From the NCBI GenBank assembly GCA_019637435.1, contig JAHBVO010000006.1, forward strand, positions 496,001 to 560,000: a stretch of 64,000 nucleotides of DNA. The letters run 5' to 3'. Source of the stretch: Candidatus Obscuribacterales bacterium. Its GTDB lineage: Bacteria > Cyanobacteriota > Vampirovibrionia > Obscuribacterales > Obscuribacteraceae. Shown one piece after another: positions 44,078-53,111 of this stretch (position 1 is its first letter; each line of letters starts with the position of its first letter). The notes under the pieces were generated by a model, which worked only from the letters and a program-made list of their open reading frames with translations, searched no databases and was not told where the DNA came from. The position numbers and the translations under genes are program-made.

Positions 44078-44647
44078 ATGAGTTTGAGGATTACAGGTGG
44101 TGAAGCGAGAGGTCGCTCTATTGCCAGTCCCAATGGCATCACCGTGCGCCCTACCAGCTCAAAAATTCGCCAGGCACTTTTCAACATCCTTGGTGGGCGG
44201 ATCGTAGATGCGCGCTTTTTAGACCTTTGCGGCGGCACCGGTTTGATGGGCATCGAAGCTCTGAGCCGAGGCGCCGGCGATTTGACGGTAATCGAGCTTG
44301 AGAAAAAACTTGCCGCAAATATCAGCGCCTCTCTCGAAAAACTTTCGTTCGAAGCAGAGGTAATTACCGGTGATGTCCGAGAAAGACTGGGCGATCTTCA
44401 GGGCTCCAAGTTCGATATTATTTTCGCTGATCCACCTTACAAAAGCCCGGTTGCTAAAAGCGTGCTTCATCTGGTGGACAGGTACAACTTGCTTAGCGAC
44501 GACGGGCTCCTGATTATCGAGCACTCCAAAGACACGGATTTGCCGCTCGATAAAGTCTCGCTAACCCGCACAAATAAGAGAGAATATGGTCAGACATTTC
44601 TCTCATTCTTCCAAAAGCCAGACAAACCCGCGCAGGAACAACAGTGA
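44078..44647 (+). CDS. rsmD: 16S rRNA (guanine966-N2)-methyltransferase
   Basis: Methylates G966 of 16S rRNA in the 30S subunit. 189 residues: start MSLRITGGEARGRSIASP, the N-terminal VRPTSSKIRQALFNIL, SAM-binding LDLCGGTGLMGIEALSRGA and catalytic DPPY in FADPPYKSP. All standard for RsmD. The stop TGA overlaps the next start (GTGA), so the two are translationally coupled. Confidence 0.95.
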   Translation: MSLRITGGEARGRSIASPNGITVRPTSSKIRQALFNILGGRIVDARFLDLCGGTGLMGIEALSRGAGDLTVIELEKKLAANISASLEKLSFEAEVITGDVRERLGDLQGSKFDIIFADPPYKSPVAKSVLHLVDRYNLLSDDGLLIIEHSKDTDLPLDKVSLTRTNKREYGQTFLSFFQKPDKPAQEQQ

Positions 44648-45885
44648 GCGATTATTCTCAGCACCTACGACTCGGCGATCTTCTCATGGACGCAGGCATT
44701 CTTTCGTCCGATTACATCAAAGAAGCACTCGCGAAATACGAAGAGCAAGGTCTGCCAATCGGCAAGGCGCTTGTCATCTCGGGCTATCTGAGTGACGGAG
44801 AACTACGCAACGCTCTCAATTTGCAGTACATGGTCAACGACCGTTTGTTAACCAGAAAAGATGCGGTCAGCGTTTTGAAAACCGCTCACAATGGTCGCAT
44901 CGGTCTTGAAGAGTCATTTAGAAAAACTGGACTCGTCCAGCCGGAAGAACAGGAAGCCAATAAACTTGGCCAGCTTCTCATGGACAGCGACATCATCGAC
45001 GAGGAGACGCTTGAACCCTGCCTTTATGCAAGCAACAACACCGGTTTGCCGCTAGGTCATGTCCTCTGCCATCGCAACTTGATGTCACAGCCCATCATAA
45101 ATCGGGCGCTGTTGATTCAACAATACATACGCCGCGGTCAGATCATGCGCAACCAGGGAATCGAGTCGCTCCGATACGCAGGCAAACGCGAAGAACAGCT
45201 CGAGAGGCTGCAAATCAATCGAGGTTACAAGCGGCAGCCGTTAAAAGGAACTCCACTTTTCGGCGACCTGTTGCTCGGCGCAGGCGTCGCGACAGAACGT
45301 CAAATTCGCGAAGCCCAACTCGCGCATATCACACACAATAAGACTTTCGGTCAGGCGCTCGTCGATTCGCAGCAATTACCTGACGACTTTATTCGCGCCG
45401 CTGTAGTTGTTCAAGAAATGATCGACAATGAAACTCTAGAGCTGGACAAAGCGCGAGAGGCGCTCATGGAAGTCCGCGCCAAGCGCATCTCGCCGATCAG
45501 AGCGGTCGCAGAGGCATGCACCTTCCGCATGCAGTTAAACCAATCGCGCTCACTGCTCGATTTATTATCCTCAGTCGGTGCAATTGACATAGACGCATTG
45601 CCCGCAGAGATTCAAGAACGTGCCGGGGTGAATTACAATCAAGTGCTCTATCTATGCCGATCTTTGCTGGGAGCGGGAATTGTTGACGAGGACATTTTAT
45701 ATTCCGCACTCCGCTTGGTAGATTTGCTCAATCGCAAGATCGTCTCAATAGAAAAAGCATCAATGGCTCTAGAGTTCGCGATCAAATCGGAAACCGACAT
45801 CGAGTTTGCGCTCTACATGCTCGGAATCACTGAGCGTACGAGATTACGCGATTCCGAAGTAGTCGCAAAAGGATTAGCCGTTTAG
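44644..45885 (+). CDS. GspE-N-like repeat protein coupled to rsmD
   Basis: 413 residues with at least three copies of the small helical domain found at the N-terminus of type II secretion/pilus ATPases (MshEN/GspE-N-like): LGDLLMDAGILSSDYIKEAL, LGQLLMDSDIIDEETLEPCL and FGDLLLGAGVATERQIREAQ, with a weaker one in the C-terminal part (LLDLLSSVGAIDIDALPAEI). No ATPase domain follows, so this may be a free-standing adaptor that binds c-di-GMP or another ligand, or a scaffold. GTG 44644 overlaps the rsmD stop by 4 nt. Confidence 0.75.
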   Translation: MSDYSQHLRLGDLLMDAGILSSDYIKEALAKYEEQGLPIGKALVISGYLSDGELRNALNLQYMVNDRLLTRKDAVSVLKTAHNGRIGLEESFRKTGLVQPEEQEANKLGQLLMDSDIIDEETLEPCLYASNNTGLPLGHVLCHRNLMSQPIINRALLIQQYIRRGQIMRNQGIESLRYAGKREEQLERLQINRGYKRQPLKGTPLFGDLLLGAGVATERQIREAQLAHITHNKTFGQALVDSQQLPDDFIRAAVVVQEMIDNETLELDKAREALMEVRAKRISPIRAVAEACTFRMQLNQSRSLLDLLSSVGAIDIDALPAEIQERAGVNYNQVLYLCRSLLGAGIVDEDILYSALRLVDLLNRKIVSIEKASMALEFAIKSETDIEFALYMLGITERTRLRDSEVVAKGLAV

Positions 45886-45904
45886 CGGCAGCGCAAGAAA
45901 TCAG

Positions 45905-46207
45905 TTTAGTTCTCGCCTTCAGAATAATGGCAGAATCAGCGAATTTATCGAGTCCCAGAATTTCCAGAGGCTCGATGATATCGTTCTTGTAATCGGGATC
46001 TTGACGCATGCTTTCGTCTATCTGCTGAAGAACTTCAATGACGCTATCGACGTTTTCCGTATAAGCAACACCGACTTCGAAAACAGAATAAGACCTCTCT
46101 TCATTGCTGCAAAACTGGCGGTCCAAGACGTTTTCAATGAGGTGCCCATAACACGGACGAACAGGCATCTTAGCATTATCAATACGGACGCCGACGTGAA
46201 ACGCGCC
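45905..46207 (-). pseudogene. MscS-family channel relic
   Basis: The minus strand holds an open piece resembling the cytoplasmic domain of small-conductance mechanosensitive channels: VFEVGVAYTENVDSVIEVLQ, QDPDYKNDIIEPLEILG and DKFADSAIILKARTK (45905-46084), preceded by a degraded stretch YGHLIENVLD. It lacks the membrane helices and pore, and downstream it runs straight into the opposite end of the neighbour, so this is a truncated remnant, not a gene. Confidence 0.7.
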
Positions 46208-46355
46208 TGCTTCTAGCGGTTTCTTCAAGTTCCTTAAAAACCGGAAATTCACACAAACATTCATATAGTACCGGAAAGCACAGCAGATAGGCATTTTGCG
46301 ATTGCAACCGTGATCAGTTAGTCTGGCGAAAGAAATCCACAAGCCTGAATGTTCG

Positions 46356-46390
46356 TTGTGTCGACTTAGTGTTTCATTGTGTCGATTAGA
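46356..46390. promoter_or_regulatory. Direct repeats 21 bp apart before pta
   Basis: TTGTGTCGACTTAG (46356-46369) recurs as TTGTGTCGATTAG at 46377, a period of 21 bp (two helical turns), about 30-60 bp before the pta start at 46419. The spacing fits tandem binding of a dimeric regulator. Confidence 0.45.
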
Positions 46391-46418
46391 ATATCTCTGT
46401 CCAAACAGAAGGCAAAAT

Positions 46419-47444
46419 ATGTTTCTAGATTCAATGAAGGCAGAGGTCCGCGGCAAGGGAATGCGCGTAGTTTTTGCCGAGGGTAATGAAGAGCGAGCGA
46501 TCAAAGCAGCTGCAATGTTGCGCGACGAAGATCTCGCCAAGCCGATTCTCATTGGAAAAACAGACGAGATTGAAAAGCTAGCAAAGAAATCGGGGATTGA
46601 GACGAAGGGAATCGACATACACGACCACAAAGAGGACAAAGATCTCGAAAAGTACGTCGACACCTATTACGATCTGCGGATAAAGAAGAAGAAAGAGATC
46701 ACGCGCGACCAGGCTAAAGAGAAGGTGAAACAACCGCACTATTTTGGTGCGTTAATGGTGCATCTGGATAAAGCCGACGGAATGGTTTCCGGATTGAATA
46801 GCGAAACTAAACCGTTCCTTCCAGCATTTGAAATCATCGGCTTGAAGGAAGGCTTCAAGAGAGCATCTTCGCTATTCGTACTGGAATGGCCTGAGAGACT
46901 CTTATTCTTTGCCGACTGCTCCGTCAACATCGATCCAGACGCACAAACGTTATCGGAGATTGCTCATGCAACCGCTCAAACGGTCGCATCGTTTAAGTTC
47001 GAGCCACGCGTGGCGTTCCTCTCCTTCTCGACAAGAGACAGCGCCAGGGGTGAAACCGTCGATAAAGTCAAAGAGGCGCTACGTCTGACAAAAGAAGCTT
47101 GCCCTCAGATGATCGTCGATGGAGAAATCCAGTTCGACGCTGCGCTACTGCCGGAGATAGCTCACAGAAAGGCACCGGGAAGCGTGTTTGAAGACAAAGG
47201 CGCAAATGTTTTTATTTTCCCGGACCTGAACAGCGGCAACATCGCCTACAAAATTTCGGAAAGACTCGGTCGTGCCACCGCTACAGGACCTATTCTTCAG
47301 GGTTTACGGAAACCTATCAATGACGTGTCCCGAGGATGCTCGTTCGAAGATCTTGCAAACGCAGGAATTCTAACGGCGGCTCTGGCATTGATAAAAGAAG
47401 AGATTGGACACGAGTGTCAGGTCAGCGACGAAGACAACCACTGA
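46419..47444 (+). CDS. pta: Phosphate acetyltransferase
   Basis: Interconverts acetyl-CoA + phosphate with acetyl phosphate + CoA; central to acetate fermentation or uptake. 341 residues from ATG 46419 with AGAAGG upstream, the short single-domain class. Pta motifs: RVVFAEGNEERAIKAAAML at the start, MVHLDKADGMVSG, FFADCSVNIDPDAQTLSEIA, FLSFSTRDSARGE and FPDLNSGNIAYKISERLG. The frame upstream of 46419 runs through the direct repeats and is not used. No ackA is adjacent. Confidence 0.95.
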   Translation: MFLDSMKAEVRGKGMRVVFAEGNEERAIKAAAMLRDEDLAKPILIGKTDEIEKLAKKSGIETKGIDIHDHKEDKDLEKYVDTYYDLRIKKKKEITRDQAKEKVKQPHYFGALMVHLDKADGMVSGLNSETKPFLPAFEIIGLKEGFKRASSLFVLEWPERLLFFADCSVNIDPDAQTLSEIAHATAQTVASFKFEPRVAFLSFSTRDSARGETVDKVKEALRLTKEACPQMIVDGEIQFDAALLPEIAHRKAPGSVFEDKGANVFIFPDLNSGNIAYKISERLGRATATGPILQGLRKPINDVSRGCSFEDLANAGILTAALALIKEEIGHECQVSDEDNH

Positions 47445-47486
47445 CGCCCCTGATTTAGGTGTTCCTGAAGGGTCAATCAACCGGAG

Positions 47487-50222
47487 CTATTTCTTGGAGT
47501 CACGCTCATCTGCTGACGAATGAACGTGATGCTGATGAGCACCACCTGTAGTGACGTTTTCGCCCGGCGGACCGAACTCGGCGATTACGCAATCACAAGG
47601 ACCTTCGCTGCCGGCTTCCATGCGGCTACTTTCTTTTCCGTTTGAATCAGGCAAACTCGAGCCGACGGTCTCCGGCGCGATAGCCACCGCGATGCCGCTG
47701 CTCTGCCCCTGAGCCACCGCCACTGGTGCACCGTCAGTCGCGCTCTGCTCAGAGGAGACTGATACGTTCGCGGTTGAGGCGGACGAAGCACCCACCGCTG
47801 CAGTTGCTGGCGGAACTGGCATTTTGCCGGTTGTGGTGGATGGATATTTCAAACGGTCGTGATGCAGCGTTCTCCAGACACGCACGAAAGCCAACTTAAC
47901 ACGATGCAGTTCTTCATAAGTAAGAGACGAATCACTGAACTGACCATCTTGCCAACGATTCTCAAATACCTTATCAATTGCGGTTTCGACTTCCTCTTCG
48001 CTGGGATCTTTCATACTGTGGGTCACGGCTTCGGACACATCAGCCAGCATGACTATGGCCGTTTCCTTCGAATTCGGCTTCGGTCCTGGATAACGATAGA
48101 ACATCGCATCCACGTTGTCAGCGCCGTCGCGTTGACAGGCTTTGTGATAGAAATATGCCATCAGAGTGGTGCCCTGGTGCATAGGAATGAAATCTTCTAC
48201 CGCTTTTGGAAGCGAATACTTTCTCGCCAGCTCGATGCCGTCGGTCACGTGAGCAAGAACTCGATCTCGGCTTTCCTCAGGCGTCATTGAATCATGGGGA
48301 TTTGCCGCGCCCAGCTGGTTTTCAATAAAGAATTTCGCCTTCACCATTTTTCCGATGTCGTGATACATGGCACCGGCACGAACAAGGTTTGCGTCCGAGT
48401 GAATCGCCTTGGCACCTGCCTCTGCCAGGTTGGCAACCGCAAGACTGTGCTGATAGGTTCCAGGCGCTTTCTCTTCGAGTTGACGAAGAAGAGGCTGCTC
48501 AGCGTCAACGAGCTCAATCAGTCGGTAAGGTGTGATTAAGCCGAAAATGTTTTCAAGGAAAGGCAGGGAGCCTATCGCGATGATAGAGGAAACAATTCCA
48601 CCTGCAAATTGCAATCCGACAGTTTGAAGATCCGGAGTTGCGGCCGGTAACCAGGTCACTACATATGGTGCAATTCGATCACCAAAAATGTATGGAGCTA
48701 TACGACCTAAACCGTAGGCACAGAGAAAACCTACAGCTTGTGCGACACCAATTACAAGACCGCAAAATACGAGCGAATTTCTGCGTTTCGAGTAACTGAG
48801 AATTGCAGCGAAGGCTGCTACTGTGAGCGCCACCAGATGAGCACCATTGATCAGTCCTTCAACGAGCAAAAGAACGGTAATTGGCAATATCAACGCAGCT
48901 GCAACTCGCCGTCTAAAGAAGATGGTCAAAAGCAGAGCCGCTCCGGGGATGGGCACGAATTGCGGGTAGGTACTTCCCAGTACGCTGGTCGCGACAGAAG
49001 CTACGATTCCAATTGTGTACATCAGGGCGATGGAGCGTGAAGAGAAGAAATGTTTCGGCTCGTAAGTCAGCAAGAACAATCCGGAGAAGCCCAGAGCGGC
49101 AAGCAAAGAAACTCCCAGAACGAGAAGGACAGCTGTGCTTTTCACGCTCTTCACCTGGAGCGCTTGCAAAATTTCCTGCTTCTCTTCGGTGATAACGTCC
49201 CCACGACGGATTACCACGTCCCCCTGCTTGATAGAGCGCGTCACCGGTTTTACGTCTCGAACTGCGGCGTCGGCTTTGGCTTTTGTTCCTGAAGGGTCAA
49301 TAACGAGGTTCGGTTCAAGGGCGTCGCAAATGATTGTCCCTGCGCGAGCACGAAGCACGGCGTTCCAGGAGTCAGGCAAAAACTCGATCACAACTTTGTG
49401 CCAGTCATGTTTGTTTTTGACTGGAAAGCGCGAAAACTGCTGCAGGATTCGGTTGGTAGCCTGTAAAGTCGTGTCGGCGAACTGCAACAGTTCAGTCGGT
49501 TTTACGGCGACGGCTAGAAAAATCTGATCGTCTGATATGGGATCGGCATTCTTACGCATCTCACTCAAAATGCTGCGCTGCCGCTCAAGAATTCCGGTCG
49601 CCGACGCCAAGCCGGAAACCGGCGAGGATGAATGCGCGCGACCTCTACGCGATGGTGAGGTCGGTAAAGGAGATTCCAAACGTTTCTTCAAAAGTTCAAC
49701 GTAGTCCGACTGCTCCTTAAGCTCAATAGGTTTGGTTCCGACAATTTGATCGAAAATGTCCGATGAGCATGTCAGAGCGTAGACGTGCTCTGCAGGCTGG
49801 ACTCCGAGGGACTGCAAGATCGCGTCAGCTTCGATGCCGGCGTCTTGAATTTGCTTGATGACCACAAACTGTTGCTTGACGTCTTGCAACGAGCGTGCGT
49901 CGTTTTCCCGGTCAATGACGAAATCCGGGATCACATGCTGGCGAGCGACTTCCACGGCAGAGGCCGTAGCCTCGGGGTCGATAATCGTAGCTTCCTGGGT
50001 TGCCCGGATGTCCTTCTCAGCAATGTCTCCAGGCGAGATTCCAGGCGAAAAGATCTCCCCGGCTGTCAGAGAGAAGAACAGAAGAATAGCGCCAAGCGCC
50101 CCGATCGTGAGCCAGGCGAAAAAGTCCTTTCCCGATGGAAATATGGCATGGTGCAGCTCATCGTGATGGGTGAACTGCTGACTGTTTCCAGTTTCGGTTT
50201 TGTTTCGTGGTGATGTGCTCAC
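47487..50222 (-). CDS. 7TM-HD phosphodiesterase, PgpH-like
   Basis: 911-residue membrane protein: one N-terminal helix (about 37-58), a large extracytoplasmic 7TMR-HDED domain (about 60-345, PGDIAEKDIRATQEATIIDP ... QGDVVIRRGDVITEEKQE), seven helices (about 375-565), then a cytosolic HD domain with HSLAVANLAEAGAKAI, MYHDIGK and HVTDG. In PgpH this domain hydrolyses cyclic di-AMP to pApA. A long low-complexity tail (~120 residues) extends the C-terminus. The phoH-ybeY neighbours common elsewhere are absent. Together with cdaA it would complete a c-di-AMP cycle (inferred). Confidence 0.9.
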   Translation of the reverse strand: MSTSPRNKTETGNSQQFTHHDELHHAIFPSGKDFFAWLTIGALGAILLFFSLTAGEIFSPGISPGDIAEKDIRATQEATIIDPEATASAVEVARQHVIPDFVIDRENDARSLQDVKQQFVVIKQIQDAGIEADAILQSLGVQPAEHVYALTCSSDIFDQIVGTKPIELKEQSDYVELLKKRLESPLPTSPSRRGRAHSSSPVSGLASATGILERQRSILSEMRKNADPISDDQIFLAVAVKPTELLQFADTTLQATNRILQQFSRFPVKNKHDWHKVVIEFLPDSWNAVLRARAGTIICDALEPNLVIDPSGTKAKADAAVRDVKPVTRSIKQGDVVIRRGDVITEEKQEILQALQVKSVKSTAVLLVLGVSLLAALGFSGLFLLTYEPKHFFSSRSIALMYTIGIVASVATSVLGSTYPQFVPIPGAALLLTIFFRRRVAAALILPITVLLLVEGLINGAHLVALTVAAFAAILSYSKRRNSLVFCGLVIGVAQAVGFLCAYGLGRIAPYIFGDRIAPYVVTWLPAATPDLQTVGLQFAGGIVSSIIAIGSLPFLENIFGLITPYRLIELVDAEQPLLRQLEEKAPGTYQHSLAVANLAEAGAKAIHSDANLVRAGAMYHDIGKMVKAKFFIENQLGAANPHDSMTPEESRDRVLAHVTDGIELARKYSLPKAVEDFIPMHQGTTLMAYFYHKACQRDGADNVDAMFYRYPGPKPNSKETAIVMLADVSEAVTHSMKDPSEEEVETAIDKVFENRWQDGQFSDSSLTYEELHRVKLAFVRVWRTLHHDRLKYPSTTTGKMPVPPATAAVGASSASTANVSVSSEQSATDGAPVAVAQGQSSGIAVAIAPETVGSSLPDSNGKESSRMEAGSEGPCDCVIAEFGPPGENVTTGGAHQHHVHSSADERDSKK
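49599..49672. repeat. Palindromic in-frame insert in the HD gene
   Basis: The stretch encodes Pro/Ser/Arg-rich residues (about 190-215) unlike its surroundings. The DNA holds several dyads: CGACCTC with GAGGTCG, and GCCGG-AAA-CCGGC (near 49613). It keeps the frame, as do palindromic coding inserts in other genomes. Confidence 0.45.
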
Positions 50223-50315
50223 AAGTCACCGAGAGGGCACTCTAATCCCAGCTAAAGAGATTGGTCCAATTAAACTATACGAAGCCCTCAAACATTCATC
50301 TTACTCCTACTTCTT

Positions 50316-50344
50316 TTGAACGCAAACCGGTTATTGTTTATTAG
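50316..50344 (+). promoter_or_regulatory. Candidate galE promoter
   Basis: TTGAAC (50316-50321) and TATTAG (50339-50344) with 17-bp spacing, 24 bp before the TTG start at 50369. The -10 is weak. Confidence 0.35.
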
Positions 50345-50368
50345 TCAATTTAGAGGAAGGTTCGAAAG

Positions 50369-51355
50369 TTGAGCAACATACTGGTAACAGGCGCAGCCGG
50401 CTACATTGGCAGCCATTTCGTCAGACGGTTTTTAGGCGCTAAGCAAGGCAATAATATTATCGCTGTTGACAATCTATCAGTCGGGCATTTGGAATCGTTG
50501 CCCAAAAACGACCGGTTTGTTTTTTATGAAAACGACATCGGCAACTTCGATTTCATGCGCGATTTGATGGAAAAACACAAAGTCGAATCGGTGGTGCACT
50601 TTGCGGCCAGCGCATATGTGGGCGAGTCGCAGGAGAAACCTTTCAAATACTTCGATAACAACGTAGTCGGGACTCTGAACCTCTTCAAAGCGATGAACGA
50701 AACCGGCTGCCGGAAAATTGTTTTCTCCTCTAGCTGTGCGACTTACGGAAATCCGGACTACAGTCCGATCGATGAGGAGCATGCCCAAAGACCAGTCAGC
50801 GTCTACGGCACGACTAAATACATGATCGAGAAAGCAATTCAGGCGCTTGCCACGACAGGCTGGTCGTACGCGAGCCTGCGCTATTTCAATGCGGCCGGCG
50901 CTGATGACTCGGGTGAGATTGGCGAAAGTCACGAACCGGAGACGCACATCATTCCTCTTACCTTACAAACGGCCCTGGGAAAACGCGAGGTCCTGCAAGT
51001 ATTTGGTGACGATTACGATACCGAAGACGGCACCTGCGTGCGGGATTACGTACACGTCAACGACCTCGCAGACGCACACATTCAAGCGCTCGACAAACTC
51101 GACAGCGGAACGAAAGAACTGGCAGTAAATCTGGGTTCGTCGGTAGGCGCGTCGGTCAAACAAGTAATCGAAATGTGCAAGCAGGTTACGGGTCGCAATA
51201 TTAACGTCAAATACTCCCCGCGCCGGGCCGGTGACGCGGTCGCACTTTTCGCAGATCACAAACGCGCGACAGAGCAGCTAGGCTGGAAGCCGGCTTACGA
51301 CCTCAAACGCATAGTCGAAACTGCGTGGAACTGGGAATCGAATCGAAAGTACTAG
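50369..51355 (+). CDS. galE: UDP-glucose 4-epimerase
   Basis: NAD-dependent interconversion of UDP-galactose and UDP-glucose for surface polysaccharides. 328 residues: Rossmann GAAGYIGSHFVRRF, VVHFAASAYVGES, SSSCATYG (catalytic Ser/Thr), YGTTKYMIEK (Tyr and Lys) and LRYFNAAGA with GEIGESHEPETHIIP. The TTG start at 50369 has GGAAGG upstream and gives the usual MSNILVTG-type beginning. Divergent from the PgpH gene. Confidence 0.95.
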   Translation: MSNILVTGAAGYIGSHFVRRFLGAKQGNNIIAVDNLSVGHLESLPKNDRFVFYENDIGNFDFMRDLMEKHKVESVVHFAASAYVGESQEKPFKYFDNNVVGTLNLFKAMNETGCRKIVFSSSCATYGNPDYSPIDEEHAQRPVSVYGTTKYMIEKAIQALATTGWSYASLRYFNAAGADDSGEIGESHEPETHIIPLTLQTALGKREVLQVFGDDYDTEDGTCVRDYVHVNDLADAHIQALDKLDSGTKELAVNLGSSVGASVKQVIEMCKQVTGRNINVKYSPRRAGDAVALFADHKRATEQLGWKPAYDLKRIVETAWNWESNRKY

Positions 51356-51401
51356 CGCCAGAAAAATAGATGAGTTGTTCAACCTGAGCAATAATATTTC
51401 G

Positions 51402-51821
51402 CTAGTTTTTGCTCACAGGTTCAAGCGCACGGGAAGTGCTAACTGCGCCAGTTTTCACGATCTCGCGTTGATCTTGATGCCCCCTAAGTTTCGCATCGAA
51501 GTCGATCGATTCTTGCAGGTGCAGCAATTGCATTCGCGTCTCAGCAGCTTCATGCTCCAACTGGTGGATTCGCTCCTGAAGCTTCTTGTTCTCCTGCTTT
51601 CCCGTGAGTCGATCACGGACTATTGGAATAAAACTGATGGCGAGCAGCAGTATAAACGGCCATGCACCGCCATCACTGACGATACCAGTGAAACATCCAA
51701 TCAAAACGACGCCGAGGATAAACCAGAACGGGCTGGTTGCAACAAACGCAACTATGGCAGCCATTTTCAGAGCACCACCTTCGGATTTCTCTTTGATGAC
51801 TATTGTTCGCTCGCTTTCCAT
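51402..51821 (-). CDS. Hypothetical small membrane protein with coiled coil
   Basis: 139 residues from ATG 51821 (MESERTIVIKEK; AGGTGAG upstream). Two adjacent helices (about 20-44 and 50-68) then a coiled coil (ENKKLQERIHQLEHEAAETR) to the C-terminus. The opposite strand also has an open frame, but hydrophobic and heptad patterns favour this one. The cell location is probably the inner membrane; function unknown. Convergent with galE. Confidence 0.6.
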   Translation of the reverse strand: MESERTIVIKEKSEGGALKMAAIVAFVATSPFWFILGVVLIGCFTGIVSDGGAWPFILLLAISFIPIVRDRLTGKQENKKLQERIHQLEHEAAETRMQLLHLQESIDFDAKLRGHQDQREIVKTGAVSTSRALEPVSKN

Positions 51822-52055
51822 TTTTCTCACCTGCTGAGTGGCGTCCACCCTTCCGATATAGCTATCACTGTTTAAAGAAGCAAAGGCTTCCGAGTCACGC
51901 TAAGAACCGAAAGACTCTTTGCATCCGCACGACACTGTTATATCAAAACTTCCGGCAAATCTGCGTCAATATTTAGAGAACGCTAATGATCTTTACCCTG
52001 CGGTAAATTCATCGATTGGAACTCTGATAGACTGGCAATTCTTTGGAAACGCAAT

Positions 52056-53111
52056 ATGGTACTGAAACTTTCCGGCTTTCGAATCGGACACTACGAAGAC
52101 GAAACAGCCCTGACAGGCTGCACCGTGCTAATCTTCGACAAAATTGCCCTGGCGGCCGCGGACGTCCGCGGCTCAGCACCTGCCACAGCGAACTTTTCCA
52201 CTCTGGACCCGCTAGTGCGAAGCGCCCGCATCGACGCCATCCTTTTGACCGGTGGCAGCAGTTTCGGTCTGTCAGCCGTCGCCGGAGTGCAAAGGTATCT
52301 GGAAAATGAAAACAAAGGTTTAGACGTCGGATTTACACATATTCCCAACGTACCATGCGCGTCGATATTCGACCTCGCGGTTGGCGATACAAAAGCACGT
52401 CCAACAGCAGAGATGGCTGAGATGGCTTGCAAACTGGCGTTAGACGTCTGCGACCGAGACGGTTCCATCGGTGCTGGAATGGGTGCGTCGGTAGGAAAAC
52501 TGTTTGGTATCCGGCAGGCGATGCGAGGTGGATTCGGATTCAGCAGTGCCACCACAATCGGTGGCGCAAAACTCTGGGCATTCGCAGTTGTGAACGCCTT
52601 CGGCGATGTATGGAACTTAGGACGTTCCGAGATAATCGCAGGAGCCCGAACGGCCCATGATGAGAGTACGTTCGCAGACAGCGGCAAACTAATGCGCGAA
52701 GGTGTTCGTCGCGTCGGTTTCGGCAGTGCCAGCAAAACCGTCGAGCCGCCCAAGTCCGCGCATGAGGAACAAGGATCGGACGCGTGGAGATCTGAGAACG
52801 CCAACCGAGCTGCAGACAACACAACTCTGGTAGTGGTTGTCACAGATGCGGCCCTTGACCCGATTTCGGCGAAGAAAATGGCACAGAGCTGTATGACCGG
52901 TTTAACTGACGTTGTCTATCCGGCGTGCACCATATTTGATGGCGACCTTGTTATTGCTGTTTCCATCGGCGACGTTCAGGAAGACCTGACTCACCTCTGT
53001 TTGTTGGGTCAGGACCTGGTCAGCGAAGCCATCATCGGCGGGGTTAAAGCGGCACGACCCGCGCCAGGATTGCCCGCATACGAAGAGGAACCCTGGTACG
53101 CGGACGAGTAG
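52056..53111 (+). CDS. P1-family peptidase (DmpA-like)
   Basis: 351 residues of the self-cleaving peptidase family P1 (S58-like, DmpA-type aminopeptidases). Recognisable stretches: GCTVLIFDKIALAAADVRGS, ILLTGGSSFGLSAVAGVQRY, CASIFDLAVGD, GSIGAGMGASVGKLFG and ATTIGGAKLWAFAVVNAFG, near the usual cleavage/nucleophile region, and a closing NTTLVVVVTDAALD. Hydrolyses N-terminal residues or beta-peptides in known members; substrate here unknown. ATG 52056 has GGAAAC upstream. Monocistronic. Confidence 0.88.
   Translation: MVLKLSGFRIGHYEDETALTGCTVLIFDKIALAAADVRGSAPATANFSTLDPLVRSARIDAILLTGGSSFGLSAVAGVQRYLENENKGLDVGFTHIPNVPCASIFDLAVGDTKARPTAEMAEMACKLALDVCDRDGSIGAGMGASVGKLFGIRQAMRGGFGFSSATTIGGAKLWAFAVVNAFGDVWNLGRSEIIAGARTAHDESTFADSGKLMREGVRRVGFGSASKTVEPPKSAHEEQGSDAWRSENANRAADNTTLVVVVTDAALDPISAKKMAQSCMTGLTDVVYPACTIFDGDLVIAVSIGDVQEDLTHLCLLGQDLVSEAIIGGVKAARPAPGLPAYEEEPWYADE

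Noticed and set aside
45827..46663. 278-codon minus-strand frame as a full gene
   Set aside because: It covers the start of pta and the end of another gene; only the middle resembles a protein (MscS), so it is called a relic.
51375..51875. Plus-strand open frame of 166 codons opposite the small membrane protein gene
   Set aside because: No hydrophobic or domain pattern; the minus strand has a ribosome site, two membrane helices and a heptad region.
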